Shown here: positions 35,385 to 44,235 of the stretch, in pieces
Layout of the letters: each line of letters opens with the position of its first letter
Position numbering within the stretch: the first letter of the stretch is position 1
DNA from: an uncultured Christensenellaceae bacterium
GTDB taxonomy: Bacteria > Bacillota > Clostridia > Christensenellales > CAG-314
Assembly: GCA_910587795.1 (NCBI GenBank)
Contig: CAJUNH010000005.1
Location: 1 to 64,000 of the forward strand
Direction: 5' to 3'
Length of the DNA: 64,000 bases
Made by a program: the position numbers and the translations under genes
The notes under the pieces: model-generated
What the model saw: only the letters and a program-made list of their open reading frames with translations
What the model was told of the DNA's origin: nothing
The model's database searches: none

Positions 35385-35415
35385 TAATCCGCCTGAAACT
35401 TTTTAAGGCGGATTA
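35385..35415 (-). terminator. Terminator of the second DegV gene
   Basis: TAATCCGCCT (35385-35394) pairs with AGGCGGATTA (35406-35415). On the minus strand it continues into TTTTAT. Confidence 0.75.
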
Positions 35416-35449
35416 ATTAAATTAATAAGTTTTGTTATATTTGAATTTT

Positions 35450-36319
35450 TTACTTGACGTATCCCAAAACAACCGCGCCCGGACCTAAGTGTGCGCCGAT
35501 AATAGGGGACAGCAAGCGGATTTTGATTTGGCAGTTTGGGTTTGCTTCTTTTACTTTTGCCGCTAATTCTTCGGCGTTGCGCAATTCGTCCGCGTGGCAG
35601 ATATACAGCGGCCGCGTATCGTTGAGGTCGGCGTTTTGCATATAAAATTCAACCAGTTTTTTAATTGACAGTTTAAGTCCTCGCTGTTTGCCCCAGTTTC
35701 GCAGTTTTCCGTCGGGAGTAAATGTAATCAACGGTTTAATATCCAGCATTGTGCCTATTATTGCCGCGCCTTTTCCTATGCGTCCGCCGCGTTGCAATGC
35801 GTTTAAATCGTCTACGCAGGCGCAGGCGTCCAGCTTATACTTAAATACTTCCAAGTCGTAATAATTGTCGCGCAAAGCCATACCGTTTTCGTAATTTTCT
35901 ATCATTTTTTCGCACAGTATTCCGGTGCAAGCGGTGGCGCGCAAAGTGTCGACAACCAGCAATTCGGTATCGGGATATTTTTCTTTTAGGTTTTTTGCTG
36001 CGGTGCAAGCCGATTGAAAAGTGGACGACAATCCGCTGGACAAACATAAATACAGCGCCGATTTTCCTTTGGAAAGGTAAGGCTCAAAAAATTCCTCGTA
36101 TATTGCGGGAGTAATTTGCGTTGTTTTTATGTCGGCGCGCGCTTTTACGTGTTTGTAAAATTCCACAACGTCTATTCCGTCGGGTTTGCCTGTGTATAGG
36201 CGCGACTCGCCGTTAATAATAAATTCCATCGGGACGAGTTCTACTTTTTTGTCCTCGATGTAATTTTGCATTACGTCTCCCGATACGTCCATAAATAACA
36301 AGTATTCCTTCGTATCCAT
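35450..36319 (-). CDS. DegV family fatty-acid-binding protein, second copy
   Basis: A 289-residue DegV protein only distantly similar to the one at 26123. It has FMDVSGDV at the start, KTTQITPA, CLSSGLSSTFQSA, VVDTLRATACTGIL, LQRGGRIGKGAAIIGTMLDIKPLITF and the C-terminal SPIIGAHLGPGAVVLGY. The conserved Ser and Arg positions that hold the fatty-acid carboxylate in FakB are present. Several FakB-like proteins with different chain preferences per genome are usual. AGAGGAAA precedes the ATG. Single gene. Confidence 0.88.
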   Translation of the reverse strand: MDTKEYLLFMDVSGDVMQNYIEDKKVELVPMEFIINGESRLYTGKPDGIDVVEFYKHVKARADIKTTQITPAIYEEFFEPYLSKGKSALYLCLSSGLSSTFQSACTAAKNLKEKYPDTELLVVDTLRATACTGILCEKMIENYENGMALRDNYYDLEVFKYKLDACACVDDLNALQRGGRIGKGAAIIGTMLDIKPLITFTPDGKLRNWGKQRGLKLSIKKLVEFYMQNADLNDTRPLYICHADELRNAEELAAKVKEANPNCQIKIRLLSPIIGAHLGPGAVVLGYVK

Positions 36320-36720
36320 TATGTTTCCTCTAAAATAATTATTCCGTACAACTGTAAATTATATAATTTATAACATAGTATGTCAATCGCTTTTAACGAT
36401 TTACAAACATATATGTTGTTACGGTACGGTTTTATGCCGATTTGAAAACAGTTTTACGGATTTCGTATTTTAAAAGTCAACCGCTTGCAGTTGTTCTATG
36501 TCATTTTTTCAATAGTTTGATTGCTTGTAAAGATTGCGTAAGCGTATTTATTTGTGTTTGCATTGAATTGCTTTGTTCAGTCAACGCAATTATACGGCAA
36601 AAAAGCCGCGATTCTGCAAAGGAGTCACGATTTTTAATTTATTTCGTCAATTGGAACGCCTAAACCATTCGCTTGATCTTTCAACTTAATTTCATATTAT
36701 GTCGGTATCGCTTAAAACAC
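36320..36720. other. Intergenic stretch without supported gene
   Basis: AT-rich divergent gap. Short frames such as 36442-36663 lack ribosome binding sites. No repeat or RNA structure was seen. Confidence 0.5.
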
Positions 36721-36749
36721 TTGTACAAAAAAGCGTTTTTTGATACAAT
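36721..36749 (+). promoter_or_regulatory. Promoter of the yqhQ-prmC-prfA operon
   Basis: TTGTAC at 36721-36726, a 17-bp spacer and TACAAT at 36744-36749. Transcription would start near 36756, which leaves a short leader with the ribosome binding site used at 36803. Confidence 0.65.
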
Positions 36750-36802
36750 AATAAATAATGGCTAAGCAAAGTTTTTTGTACATTAGCCGACAGGGAGAAG
36801 TT

Positions 36803-38590
36803 ATGAAGACAAAAATAGGAGGGCAAGCCGTAATCGAAGGCGTAATGATGCGCGGTACGCAAAGTATGGCGCTGGCGGTGCGCGACGAAATGGGCGAAAT
36901 TCGTTTGGAAACGACCCGTTTGCCCGCAAAAAAACCTTGGTATAAAAAGGTTCCGTTTGTCCGAGGAGTGGTAAGTCTTGTCACCTCGATGATAGCGGGC
37001 ACTAGAATTATAAGTAAATCCGCCGAAGTTATGGCGGAGGAGGAAATAGACGTCAGCGGTAAAGGTATGGGACTGCTTATGGGCGTATCTACCGTACTGG
37101 GCATTGCGTTGGCACTGTGCTTGTTTGTGCTGCTGCCTACCGGAATTACCGCGGGTATTTTTGCTCTTGCAAAGTTAGATACGGGCGACGTCAACTGGGT
37201 GTGGCTTAAATCTCTTATAGAGGGCGTGTGCAAAATGGGAATACTGATTGCGTATATGTGGGCAGTATCGCGAATGAAGGAAATAAAGCGCCTGTTTATG
37301 TATCACGGCGCGGAACACAAAACAATCGCCTGCTTTGAAGCGGAAATGGATTTGACGGTAGAAAACGTACGGAAGTGCAGCCGTTATCACGACCGCTGCG
37401 GAACAAGTTTTATTGTTTTTGTGGTTGTTTTGTCTATTATTCTTATGATGATACTGGACGTTATATGCGCGGCGTGTCACTTTACTTTGTTTTTGGAAAG
37501 GTGGTGGCTTAGAGCGTTGCTTAAAATTGCGCTGCTGCCTCTGACGGCGGGTGTCAGTTACGAAATGCTTATGTTGCTTGCCAACAGTAATTTTGTACTT
37601 TTCCGTCCGTTAAAGTGGCTAGGCAAACAGTTTCAGCGTTTAACCACGCGCGAACCGGACGACGAGATGTGTCAGGTTGCAATTACGTCTTTTAAAGCTG
37701 TTCTCGATATGGACGCGGACGAAAGTATTGCGGAAGTCAAATTTCCCGAACCGCTGCCGATTAAGGAGTTTATCGAGCGTGTAACGGAAAGCGGCATTGC
37801 CAAGTACGTCGGCGGCAGCGTAAATGACGTAGAGTGGCTTACTTGCGCAATGCTTAATATTAAGCTAGAGGATTTAAACAAACCCAACGTTAAAGTGCCT
37901 TTCGGATGGACGGTGCGTTTGCGTAAAATGAGCGAACGTCTAAACAACGGCGAACCGTGGCAGTACGTGGTGGGCGCCTGCGAGTTTTACGGACGGACGT
38001 TTAGGCTTAGTAAAGACGTGCTAATTCCCCGTCAGGAAACCGAACTGGTGTGCGAACAGTTGGTAAAACGGCTTAACAAAAAAAGCACTGTTTTAGATCT
38101 TTGCTGCGGCAGCGGTGTTCTGGGCATTACCGCCGCATTGGAAACGGGCGCAACCGTAACTCTTGCGGATATATCTAAGGAGGCTTTGGATATAGCTAGA
38201 TACAATGCCAAATGTAATAAAGCCAAAGTTGACTTTATCCGCAGCGATATGTTTAACAATCTGTGCGGACGCTGCGACGCGATTGTTTGCAATCCGCCTT
38301 ATATCCAAACGGACGTTATAAATACGCTTGACGACAGCGTTAAAAACTACGAACCGCATATCGCTTTGGACGGCGGCAAGGACGGACTGAACTTTTACCG
38401 CATTTTGGCAGAACGCGCGCCTAAGTTTTTAAAAAAGAAGGGTTTGTTGGTTTTGGAAATCGGCTACGATCAGGGCGAATCCGTAAAAGAGCTGCTAGCA
38501 GATAAGTTTGATGCGGAAGTTTTAAAAGATTACGGCGGCAATGACAGAATTGTCATCGCAACGCTTAAAAACGATAAAAAGAAGAGGTAG
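36803..38590 (+). CDS. prmC: Fusion of YqhQ-like (DUF1385) membrane protein with release-factor glutamine methyltransferase PrmC
   Basis: A 595-residue two-part protein. Residues 1-280 match DUF1385/YqhQ: KIGGQAVIEGVMMRG at the N-terminus, ARDEMGEI-like strands, RGVVSL, several membrane helices (for example VSTVLGIALALCLFVLL and FIVFVVVLSIILMMILDV) and YHGAEHKTIACFEAE. Residues from about 300 are PrmC: helical N-domain, GEPWQYVVGACEFYG, DVLIPRQETELV, the SAM loop VLDLCCGSGVLGI and the catalytic NPPYIQ. PrmC methylates the GGQ glutamine of release factors. The next gene is prfA, its substrate, 2 bases later. In many Firmicutes the two halves are neighbouring genes; here they are one frame. The start at 36803 has AGGGAG and fits YqhQ; an ATG at 36758 is in frame but lies too close to the promoter. 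Confidence 0.9.
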   Translation: MKTKIGGQAVIEGVMMRGTQSMALAVRDEMGEIRLETTRLPAKKPWYKKVPFVRGVVSLVTSMIAGTRIISKSAEVMAEEEIDVSGKGMGLLMGVSTVLGIALALCLFVLLPTGITAGIFALAKLDTGDVNWVWLKSLIEGVCKMGILIAYMWAVSRMKEIKRLFMYHGAEHKTIACFEAEMDLTVENVRKCSRYHDRCGTSFIVFVVVLSIILMMILDVICAACHFTLFLERWWLRALLKIALLPLTAGVSYEMLMLLANSNFVLFRPLKWLGKQFQRLTTREPDDEMCQVAITSFKAVLDMDADESIAEVKFPEPLPIKEFIERVTESGIAKYVGGSVNDVEWLTCAMLNIKLEDLNKPNVKVPFGWTVRLRKMSERLNNGEPWQYVVGACEFYGRTFRLSKDVLIPRQETELVCEQLVKRLNKKSTVLDLCCGSGVLGITAALETGATVTLADISKEALDIARYNAKCNKAKVDFIRSDMFNNLCGRCDAIVCNPPYIQTDVINTLDDSVKNYEPHIALDGGKDGLNFYRILAERAPKFLKKKGLLVLEIGYDQGESVKELLADKFDAEVLKDYGGNDRIVIATLKNDKKKR

Positions 38591-38592
38591 AA

Positions 38593-39663
38593 ATGACGGA
38601 TAAACTGGACAAAATCGTAGCTCGGTACGATTACCTTACCGAGGAAATATCAAAGCCGGAAATCATTGCGGATAATAATAGTTGGAAAAAACTTGTCAAA
38701 GAGCACAGTTCGCTTACCCCGATAGTGGAGTGTTATACCAATTACAAGCGTACTCAGCAGGAACTGGAAGCTAATTTGGAACTTGTCGGCACAGAGACGG
38801 ACAAGGAAATGTTGGCTTTGCTACACGAGGATATCAATGCACAAAAAGCGTTAAGCGAGCAGCTGCTTGCCGATTTAAAGGTATTGCTGCTGCCCAAAGA
38901 CCCAAACGACGATAAAAACGTTATTATAGAATTGCGCGCGGGCGCCGGCGGAGAGGAAGCGGCGTTGTTCGCCAACGAAATCCGTCGTATGTATTATATG
39001 TTTGCGGAAAAAAACCGTTGGAAGATAGAGGAAATAGATATAGAGGAAAACGAATTGGGCGGACTTAAAGAAGGCTCGTTTATGGTAGTAGGGGACGGCG
39101 CATACAGTAAGTTTAAGTTTGAAAGCGGCGTTCACCGTGTTCAGCGCGTACCCGATACGGAAAGTCAGGGACGTATCCATACAAGCACCATTACCGTAGC
39201 GGTACTGCCCGAAGCTCCCGACGTGGATATCGAAATATTGGATAAGGATTTAAAAATAGATACCTACCGCAGCAGCGGCGCGGGCGGACAGCACGTAAAC
39301 AAAACGGAGTCGGCAATTCGTATTACGCATCTGCCCACGGGTATTGTGGTTAACTGCCAAGACGAACGCAGCCAGATAAAAAACCGCGAAAAGGCAATGA
39401 ATATTTTAAAGAGCAAACTGTACGACCACTTTCAAACGCAGGCGGATGCCGAATATGCAGCCGCGCGTAAAAGTCAGGTGGGTACGGGCGACCGCAGCGA
39501 ACGTATACGTACGTATAACTTTCCGCAAGGGCGCGTAACCGACCACCGCATAGGTTTAACGCTGTATTCTATCGATAACTTTATGAACGGCGACATCGGC
39601 GAAATGGTGGAAGCACTGCGGCTTGCCGATCAAGCGGCAAAGTTGCAGGACGCCGGCGAATAA
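38593..39663 (+). CDS. prfA: Peptide chain release factor 1
   Basis: A 356-residue class I release factor that recognises UAA and UAG. The GGQ motif in SSGAGGQHVNKTESAIRITH enters the peptidyl transferase centre. The RF-1 stop-codon reading region (VHRVQRVPDTESQGRIHTSTITVAVLP) and the C-terminal NFPQGRVTDHRIG are present. Length is standard. It starts 2 bases after the PrmC fusion, with AGAGG inside the upstream gene end, so translation is probably coupled. It ends at a strong terminator. Confidence 0.97.
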   Translation: MTDKLDKIVARYDYLTEEISKPEIIADNNSWKKLVKEHSSLTPIVECYTNYKRTQQELEANLELVGTETDKEMLALLHEDINAQKALSEQLLADLKVLLLPKDPNDDKNVIIELRAGAGGEEAALFANEIRRMYYMFAEKNRWKIEEIDIEENELGGLKEGSFMVVGDGAYSKFKFESGVHRVQRVPDTESQGRIHTSTITVAVLPEAPDVDIEILDKDLKIDTYRSSGAGGQHVNKTESAIRITHLPTGIVVNCQDERSQIKNREKAMNILKSKLYDHFQTQADAEYAAARKSQVGTGDRSERIRTYNFPQGRVTDHRIGLTLYSIDNFMNGDIGEMVEALRLADQAAKLQDAGE

Positions 39664-39694
39664 CGATAGATTAAATAGACAAATAATTTAAAAA

Positions 39695-39742
39695 AAAAGC
39701 GGCTTGAAGGTGTTTTACTTAACATTTTCAAGCCGCTTTTAC
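39695..39742 (+). terminator. Terminator of the prmC-prfA operon
   Basis: A perfect 14-bp stem AAAAGCGGCTTGAA (39695-39708) / TTCAAGCCGCTTTT (39727-39740) with an 18-base loop. Confidence 0.88.
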
Positions 39743-39940
39743 CGTCAAAACATTGTAAATTTTTTTCTTGTGTCAAACCGATTTTTTTCTAATTAATTAT
39801 ATTTATCCTAAAAACACGTTGATTTTTTTGTGCGGCAGAAGTGCTTGTTAAATGCCGAATATAACTGTGCAGTGTGTTTATTGCGTTAACGGCAATTAAA
39901 TAAGCCACAGTGCTTTGTGTTTAAAGATACATATAAGTAA

Positions 39941-39967
39941 AGCCGCAAGAAAAAATATCTTACGGCT
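39941..39967 (-). terminator. Probable terminator of the 1232-residue lipoprotein gene
   Basis: AGCCGCAAGA (39941-39950) faces TCTTACGGCT (39958-39967) with one mismatch-type pair. On the minus strand it is followed by TTTACTTAT, a modest T tract. Confidence 0.6.
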
Positions 39968-39986
39968 TATAATATTATATTTTTAT

Positions 39987-42900
39987 TTAAACGGCAACAA
40001 CTTCTTTTTTATAACTGACGTATTCAAATGTCAGCGAACCGTCGTCGGCAGTTATTTTATGCACGTACATAAACAATGTTTCGGTATATACTTTACCGTC
40101 GCTGTCATAAATCTCACGCGAAATTTGCACGGCGTTGTTTCTCTCCTCGTCGGAAAGCTCGCGCACGGGTATATTTTCTATATCGATTATGTCGTAATCG
40201 GCATCGGGCATTCCGTCGTCGCCCATTACATTATAATTAAGATGAGCTTTTTCTCCGTTTATCGTAACGCTCCACATGTCTTTATTGTTTGTATGAAAAT
40301 ATAAACTCATTTCATAATCAAATCCGGCGGCGGACAAAGCACCGTTTTCGTCAACTTCGGTTAATATAGTCCATTCAATGTATTCATTCCATTGAGTATT
40401 ATCTTCATTTACGTCTGCGATATTTACATAATCTGTAATTCCCTGCCAAAAAGAGTTGATTGTGTTTCGGGAAGTAAAATCGAAACCGTTAACGGTGCCG
40501 CTTATTTCCCAAGCTAAATTATAAGAAAATGCGTCTCCGCCTTTTTGCAAAGAGATCAAACCCGTAACGTTGTAACTGCCGCCCGATAGCGATACGGGAA
40601 GATTATCGAAAAGTTTAATGCGTTTTAATTCTATATTTTCGCTATATCGATAAATCGTTCCGTTTTCGAGTTGCAGGGGATAAGAGAGGTCTCCGTCGTA
40701 GTTATGCGCCACGATATAGTATGCGTAGCCGTCTTCGATTTTCCAAGTTTGTTCGTCAAACGGTATTCTTTCGTTAAATTTCAAATTATAATTAAGTTTA
40801 CTGCCGTCGTAAAGATTTACCGTAACGTCGAAATAAATTTTTTCGCAAACGACAAACTCTATTTCGCCGCTGTCGTTTAGAATGAATTTTACGCGGATAA
40901 ACGAATTTCCGTCGTCGGTTTGCAGCGGCAACTCGAATTCGTTAAACAGCGAGCAATTAATTCCTTGTAAACGATTGAATTTTTCCCAATCGGATATATC
41001 GGGAGGGACGTCATTATCTGCGGACGTCTCGATAAACACAGTATAACCGCCGACTGTGCCTTCCGTAATTTTAAGCTGACAGTCTTGCTCAAAAAACGTT
41101 GACGCTTTAATTGAATAACCGTCGCCTTTCAGTTCCAATGTCCGTATGCCGAAGGCAAAGCCTTGCAGCGTATATTCGTTGGGATAATCTGCAGTAATAT
41201 ATAAACTAGCAACGAGATTACCGTCTTCGGGATTATACTCCGGTTTGCTGCGATTACCTTCTTTGTCAAAAAGATAAAAAGCGTAACCGTCTTGGAGTGT
41301 CCAATACTCGAAAAGATTTATGCTAACGGCACCGGGAAATTTAAATTTTATCGTTTTCGTTTCTCCGTTATACTTGATAGACGCACTGTAAAGATAATTA
41401 TCTTCGTTATCGTCGTTGTATTTCCAACCGATTTTTATAATTTCCGTTTTATCTAAACATTCGGCGGTAAATTGAACGTCGCAGTTTTCGTTAAGGTAGT
41501 AGTTACTGAAACGTCCTTTCAATTCCTCAAAAGTACCGTTGTATTTTAATACAAAATTCGGGTTGTTGAATTGAGCGATATCGTTTTCAAAGTTTATAAT
41601 GACATTTTGAGACACAATTATTTTAATAGATTTGGTTTTTACTGCGTTTTCGGGGATAAGAATGTCAAAAACGTTAAAGTCGTAAAACTTTTCGGGAATA
41701 TTTATTACCGTATTTTCCTGAACGTCATTCTTGATTGTTACGGTAACTCTATCATCGCCGTAAGTGTTATGTACGTTGAGATAATCGAATTTATTACCTT
41801 GCGTACTCGGCATAAAGTTAACCGTCGAATTTTTTTCGTCGCGAACAATGCGTTTGTAATCGCTTTGCGGATTTGCGTACAGGAATGAATACAGATCTTC
41901 GGGGATAGGCATATTAACGGCGGTAAAAATAGTGTCGTCGCATACATATTCGGGCGGAAGCCAAGTAGACGGATCGTTATCGTCTTTTATGTGTTCGGGT
42001 TGTACGGGACCGATTTCGATTGACGCGCCGTACAGCTTTTTATCTACGTTCAAAACAACGCTGCGTTTATCGGCAGATACGTTTTCAAGCGTAAAGTATA
42101 TTCCCAAAGAATCACCGTTATTAGATACGTCTCCGCCGCAAACGGCGTTTATAATCAAATCTTTACTTAAACGTAATTTCAACTTTGGTAGATTACTGCT
42201 ATCTGTGTAATTTACATTTATTTCATCGGGATCGGTATTGTAAATTGTTTGTTCCAACGCTTCCAAAAAATCAACGCCGTATTTTTCCTGCATTTCAAAA
42301 AAGTTTTGCGGAATCGTCAAGTTTTTTCCGTTGTTTACTTTAAATAATCTGCTTATCTGTCCTTCGTCCTTATGTAAAAATGCCGCCGCTAAAACGTTGA
42401 AGTCGAGGGTGTCCATCGGTTGGTCTACTATAGCTATAATAAAATCATTTTCTGCAACCGTTAAGTGTCCTTTGCCTTCCTTGAATAACGGCGAACCGGC
42501 TTCTACCGTGATTTCATTAAAAAACTGTTCTTTATCTGTAACATAATTTAAAAGCGTAAACCGTACCTGTCTGTAATCCGTAACGGTGTTTCCGTCCTGA
42601 TCGATAAACGCTTCAACCGAAGCTGGGATTGCAATAGACTTAACTGTGCCTTTGTTGTCGCCGACATAGAATTGACTGCTTAAATATTTTACATCCTCAG
42701 GAATTACCGCTTCCGTTTCGCCGTCTTCCGCAATATAACAAGTTGCAACTTGTTTACCGTTTATATCTTCGTACTGGATGCCGCGAGGAGTATCGGGATT
42801 AATTGAGCTTTGAATATCTTTAAAATATTTATCTTGCAAAACCTTAAACTGTTCGGCGGTAAAGGTGTATTTATAATCCTTTTCCATTTTGGAAAAGTCG

Positions 42901-43685
42901 GTCGGTTGAATATCGAAAATATTATGTCCCAAAATATCGTAACAGGCGTTTGCAGCACTTATATTATCGTACGTCGAATAAAAAGTTTTTCCGTCGGGGG
43001 TATACAGAACGGAAGTGTTTTGTCCCATCTCCAACACGAGCAGTTCTTTATTCGAACTCCCGTAAAAATACATTTTTTGGTTGTCGTTTACCTGTATATA
43101 ATTAAACGAATAATCGTTACCGCCGTTATAAATTACGTCGATTTTTTCGTATTGAACGCCGCTGTTATTGCTATAAACCCAAACAGTATCGGTATTTCCT
43201 TCCTCGGTAACGCGCAAGTATGTATTATCGGCAAGTTTAACCGCAATATCGAAAAACGAGGTTTCGTTAAAATAATTACTTATTCCGTCACCGATACACA
43301 GCGACATACCCAACGTTATACCGAAAACCTGTTTCATTAAAAAATCAAATCCTTCGGAATCGGCGAGATATTCCGGCTTAACCATTATATCCGTAATAGT
43401 GTTTGCAGAACGCGCTTTATCGCTGAACGAAACAGCGAATGCCGCCGCTGTTGCAGTCATTTTTTGATTATGTGTTTTCACATCCTGATTTGCGTCCAAA
43501 TCATTTACAAAAATGCCGCTGTTTTTCATTATCGTTACGATTTTTTTACGGTACGAAACAAACTCGGTGTTTTGAAACGATTTATCCGTATCGTTGTTTT
43601 CGTTACCGCCGCAAGCGACTAAACCGAATATGCAGGCTATAACGCAAACGAGCGATAAGATAGTAAGCAAAAATTTCTTTTTCAT
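39987..43685 (-). CDS. Very large lipoprotein of unknown function behind a regulated leader
   Basis: A 1232-residue lipoprotein. The signal peptide ends in FGLVAC (Cys about 25) and is followed by an Asn/Asp-rich linker. Residues about 55-330 are mixed. About 340-700 contain strand-rich segments with motifs such as SIAIPASVEAF and VINIPEKFYDFNVFDIL that resemble BspA-like leucine-rich or beta-sandwich regions. The C-terminal 450 residues hold at least two similar modules, beginning WTLQDGYAFYLF and WKIEDGYAYYIV, each followed by LxLxxI strands. No catalytic motif was recognised. The predicted role is binding at the cell surface. Ribosome binding site GGAGG is 8 bases upstream. The preceding 200 bases form a structured leader with a terminator and antiterminator, so expression of this large protein appears to be controlled after transcription starts. 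Confidence 0.75.
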   Translation of the reverse strand: MKKKFLLTILSLVCVIACIFGLVACGGNENNDTDKSFQNTEFVSYRKKIVTIMKNSGIFVNDLDANQDVKTHNQKMTATAAAFAVSFSDKARSANTITDIMVKPEYLADSEGFDFLMKQVFGITLGMSLCIGDGISNYFNETSFFDIAVKLADNTYLRVTEEGNTDTVWVYSNNSGVQYEKIDVIYNGGNDYSFNYIQVNDNQKMYFYGSSNKELLVLEMGQNTSVLYTPDGKTFYSTYDNISAANACYDILGHNIFDIQPTDFSKMEKDYKYTFTAEQFKVLQDKYFKDIQSSINPDTPRGIQYEDINGKQVATCYIAEDGETEAVIPEDVKYLSSQFYVGDNKGTVKSIAIPASVEAFIDQDGNTVTDYRQVRFTLLNYVTDKEQFFNEITVEAGSPLFKEGKGHLTVAENDFIIAIVDQPMDTLDFNVLAAAFLHKDEGQISRLFKVNNGKNLTIPQNFFEMQEKYGVDFLEALEQTIYNTDPDEINVNYTDSSNLPKLKLRLSKDLIINAVCGGDVSNNGDSLGIYFTLENVSADKRSVVLNVDKKLYGASIEIGPVQPEHIKDDNDPSTWLPPEYVCDDTIFTAVNMPIPEDLYSFLYANPQSDYKRIVRDEKNSTVNFMPSTQGNKFDYLNVHNTYGDDRVTVTIKNDVQENTVINIPEKFYDFNVFDILIPENAVKTKSIKIIVSQNVIINFENDIAQFNNPNFVLKYNGTFEELKGRFSNYYLNENCDVQFTAECLDKTEIIKIGWKYNDDNEDNYLYSASIKYNGETKTIKFKFPGAVSINLFEYWTLQDGYAFYLFDKEGNRSKPEYNPEDGNLVASLYITADYPNEYTLQGFAFGIRTLELKGDGYSIKASTFFEQDCQLKITEGTVGGYTVFIETSADNDVPPDISDWEKFNRLQGINCSLFNEFELPLQTDDGNSFIRVKFILNDSGEIEFVVCEKIYFDVTVNLYDGSKLNYNLKFNERIPFDEQTWKIEDGYAYYIVAHNYDGDLSYPLQLENGTIYRYSENIELKRIKLFDNLPVSLSGGSYNVTGLISLQKGGDAFSYNLAWEISGTVNGFDFTSRNTINSFWQGITDYVNIADVNEDNTQWNEYIEWTILTEVDENGALSAAGFDYEMSLYFHTNNKDMWSVTINGEKAHLNYNVMGDDGMPDADYDIIDIENIPVRELSDEERNNAVQISREIYDSDGKVYTETLFMYVHKITADDGSLTFEYVSYKKEVVAV

Positions 43686-43702
43686 AAAATACCTCCGTAA
43701 AT

Positions 43703-43905
43703 AAAAAAGTGCGTCAACCGAAGTTAACGCACGAAAAACGCAAACTCCGATTGTCGCTACACAATTACTATGCAGTACGGAATATCATACACACATAATT
43801 GGAATTTGCATTTTTACCGAATCCAAAAAATGTGTATGACAAAAAGACATATTTTGCCTATGAAAATAAAAATATCCATACTTGAAGTATAGTAATTATG
43901 TAGCG
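43703..43905 (-). ncRNA. Riboswitch-like leader with terminator and antiterminator
   Basis: Plus-strand coordinates of minus-strand RNA elements. P1 pairs 43889-43905 with 43755-43771 (17 bp, one mismatch or wobble). P2 pairs 43872-43881 with 43775-43785 with one bulge. Inside lies a junction with P3 (43863-43868 with 43850-43855, 7-base loop) and P4 (43831-43839 with 43785-43793), the latter capped by a small stem (43822-43826 with 43799-43803). After P1 comes a terminator hairpin at 43709-43732: 10 bp in RNA with a UUCG tetraloop, followed by six U at 43703-43708. A competing antiterminator pairs 43739-43755 with 43713-43729 in 15 of 17 positions and would destroy the terminator stem. I recognise no known class. 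Confidence 0.65.
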
Positions 43906-43910
43906 TAAAC

Positions 43911-43939
43911 AATATAGCATATTTGTAAAAAAATTGCAA
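43911..43939 (-). promoter_or_regulatory. Promoter of the leader and 1232-residue lipoprotein
   Basis: On the minus strand: TTGCAA at 43934-43939, a 17-bp spacer and TATATT at 43911-43916. The expected start point, 6-7 bases on, falls at 43904-43905, the first base of P1. Confidence 0.65.
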
Positions 43940-44159
43940 TGGTTTAAAAAAAATAAAGAGCAGTATACGGCTTATGTTAAATTTTTTTAGTCGGTTATTT
44001 TGTTTTAATTTGTCAAAAAATTTATGTCTGTCAATCTCTTTTTCGGTGATTAGTATTTCATAGATAAGTTTGCCGAATATTTTATAATGTAGTTTTTGCA
44101 ATAGAAATCGGGTTTTTTCGATAAATAAAAAATTAACTGTTTTTTTCTGCTAAAAAGTA

Positions 44160-44188
44160 TTGAAATTTGGTTTGAAATGATATAAAAT
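44160..44188 (+). promoter_or_regulatory. Promoter of the small P-loop protein gene
   Basis: TTGAAA at 44160-44165, a 17-bp spacer and TAAAAT at 44183-44188. Confidence 0.65.
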
Positions 44189-44235
44189 GTAAGCAGAAAA
44201 ATTTTATGTTTTTCAAGCATTAGGAGGATACTCAA

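Noticed and set aside
36758..36802. Start of the YqhQ-PrmC fusion at 36758
   Set aside because: It lies 9 bases after the -10 box. The family begins at the KIGGQAVIEG strand, and AGGGAG supports 36803.
43755..43905. 150-bp element with 17-bp terminal inverted repeats read as a MITE
   Set aside because: No target-site duplication is visible. A promoter is placed so that transcription starts at the first base of the repeat, and a terminator with antiterminator follows. A leader RNA explains this better.
43814..44101. 95-codon minus-strand frame over the candidate leader
   Set aside because: It overlaps the promoter and structured leader, has no ribosome binding site, and is rich in Phe/Ile as expected from AT-rich DNA.
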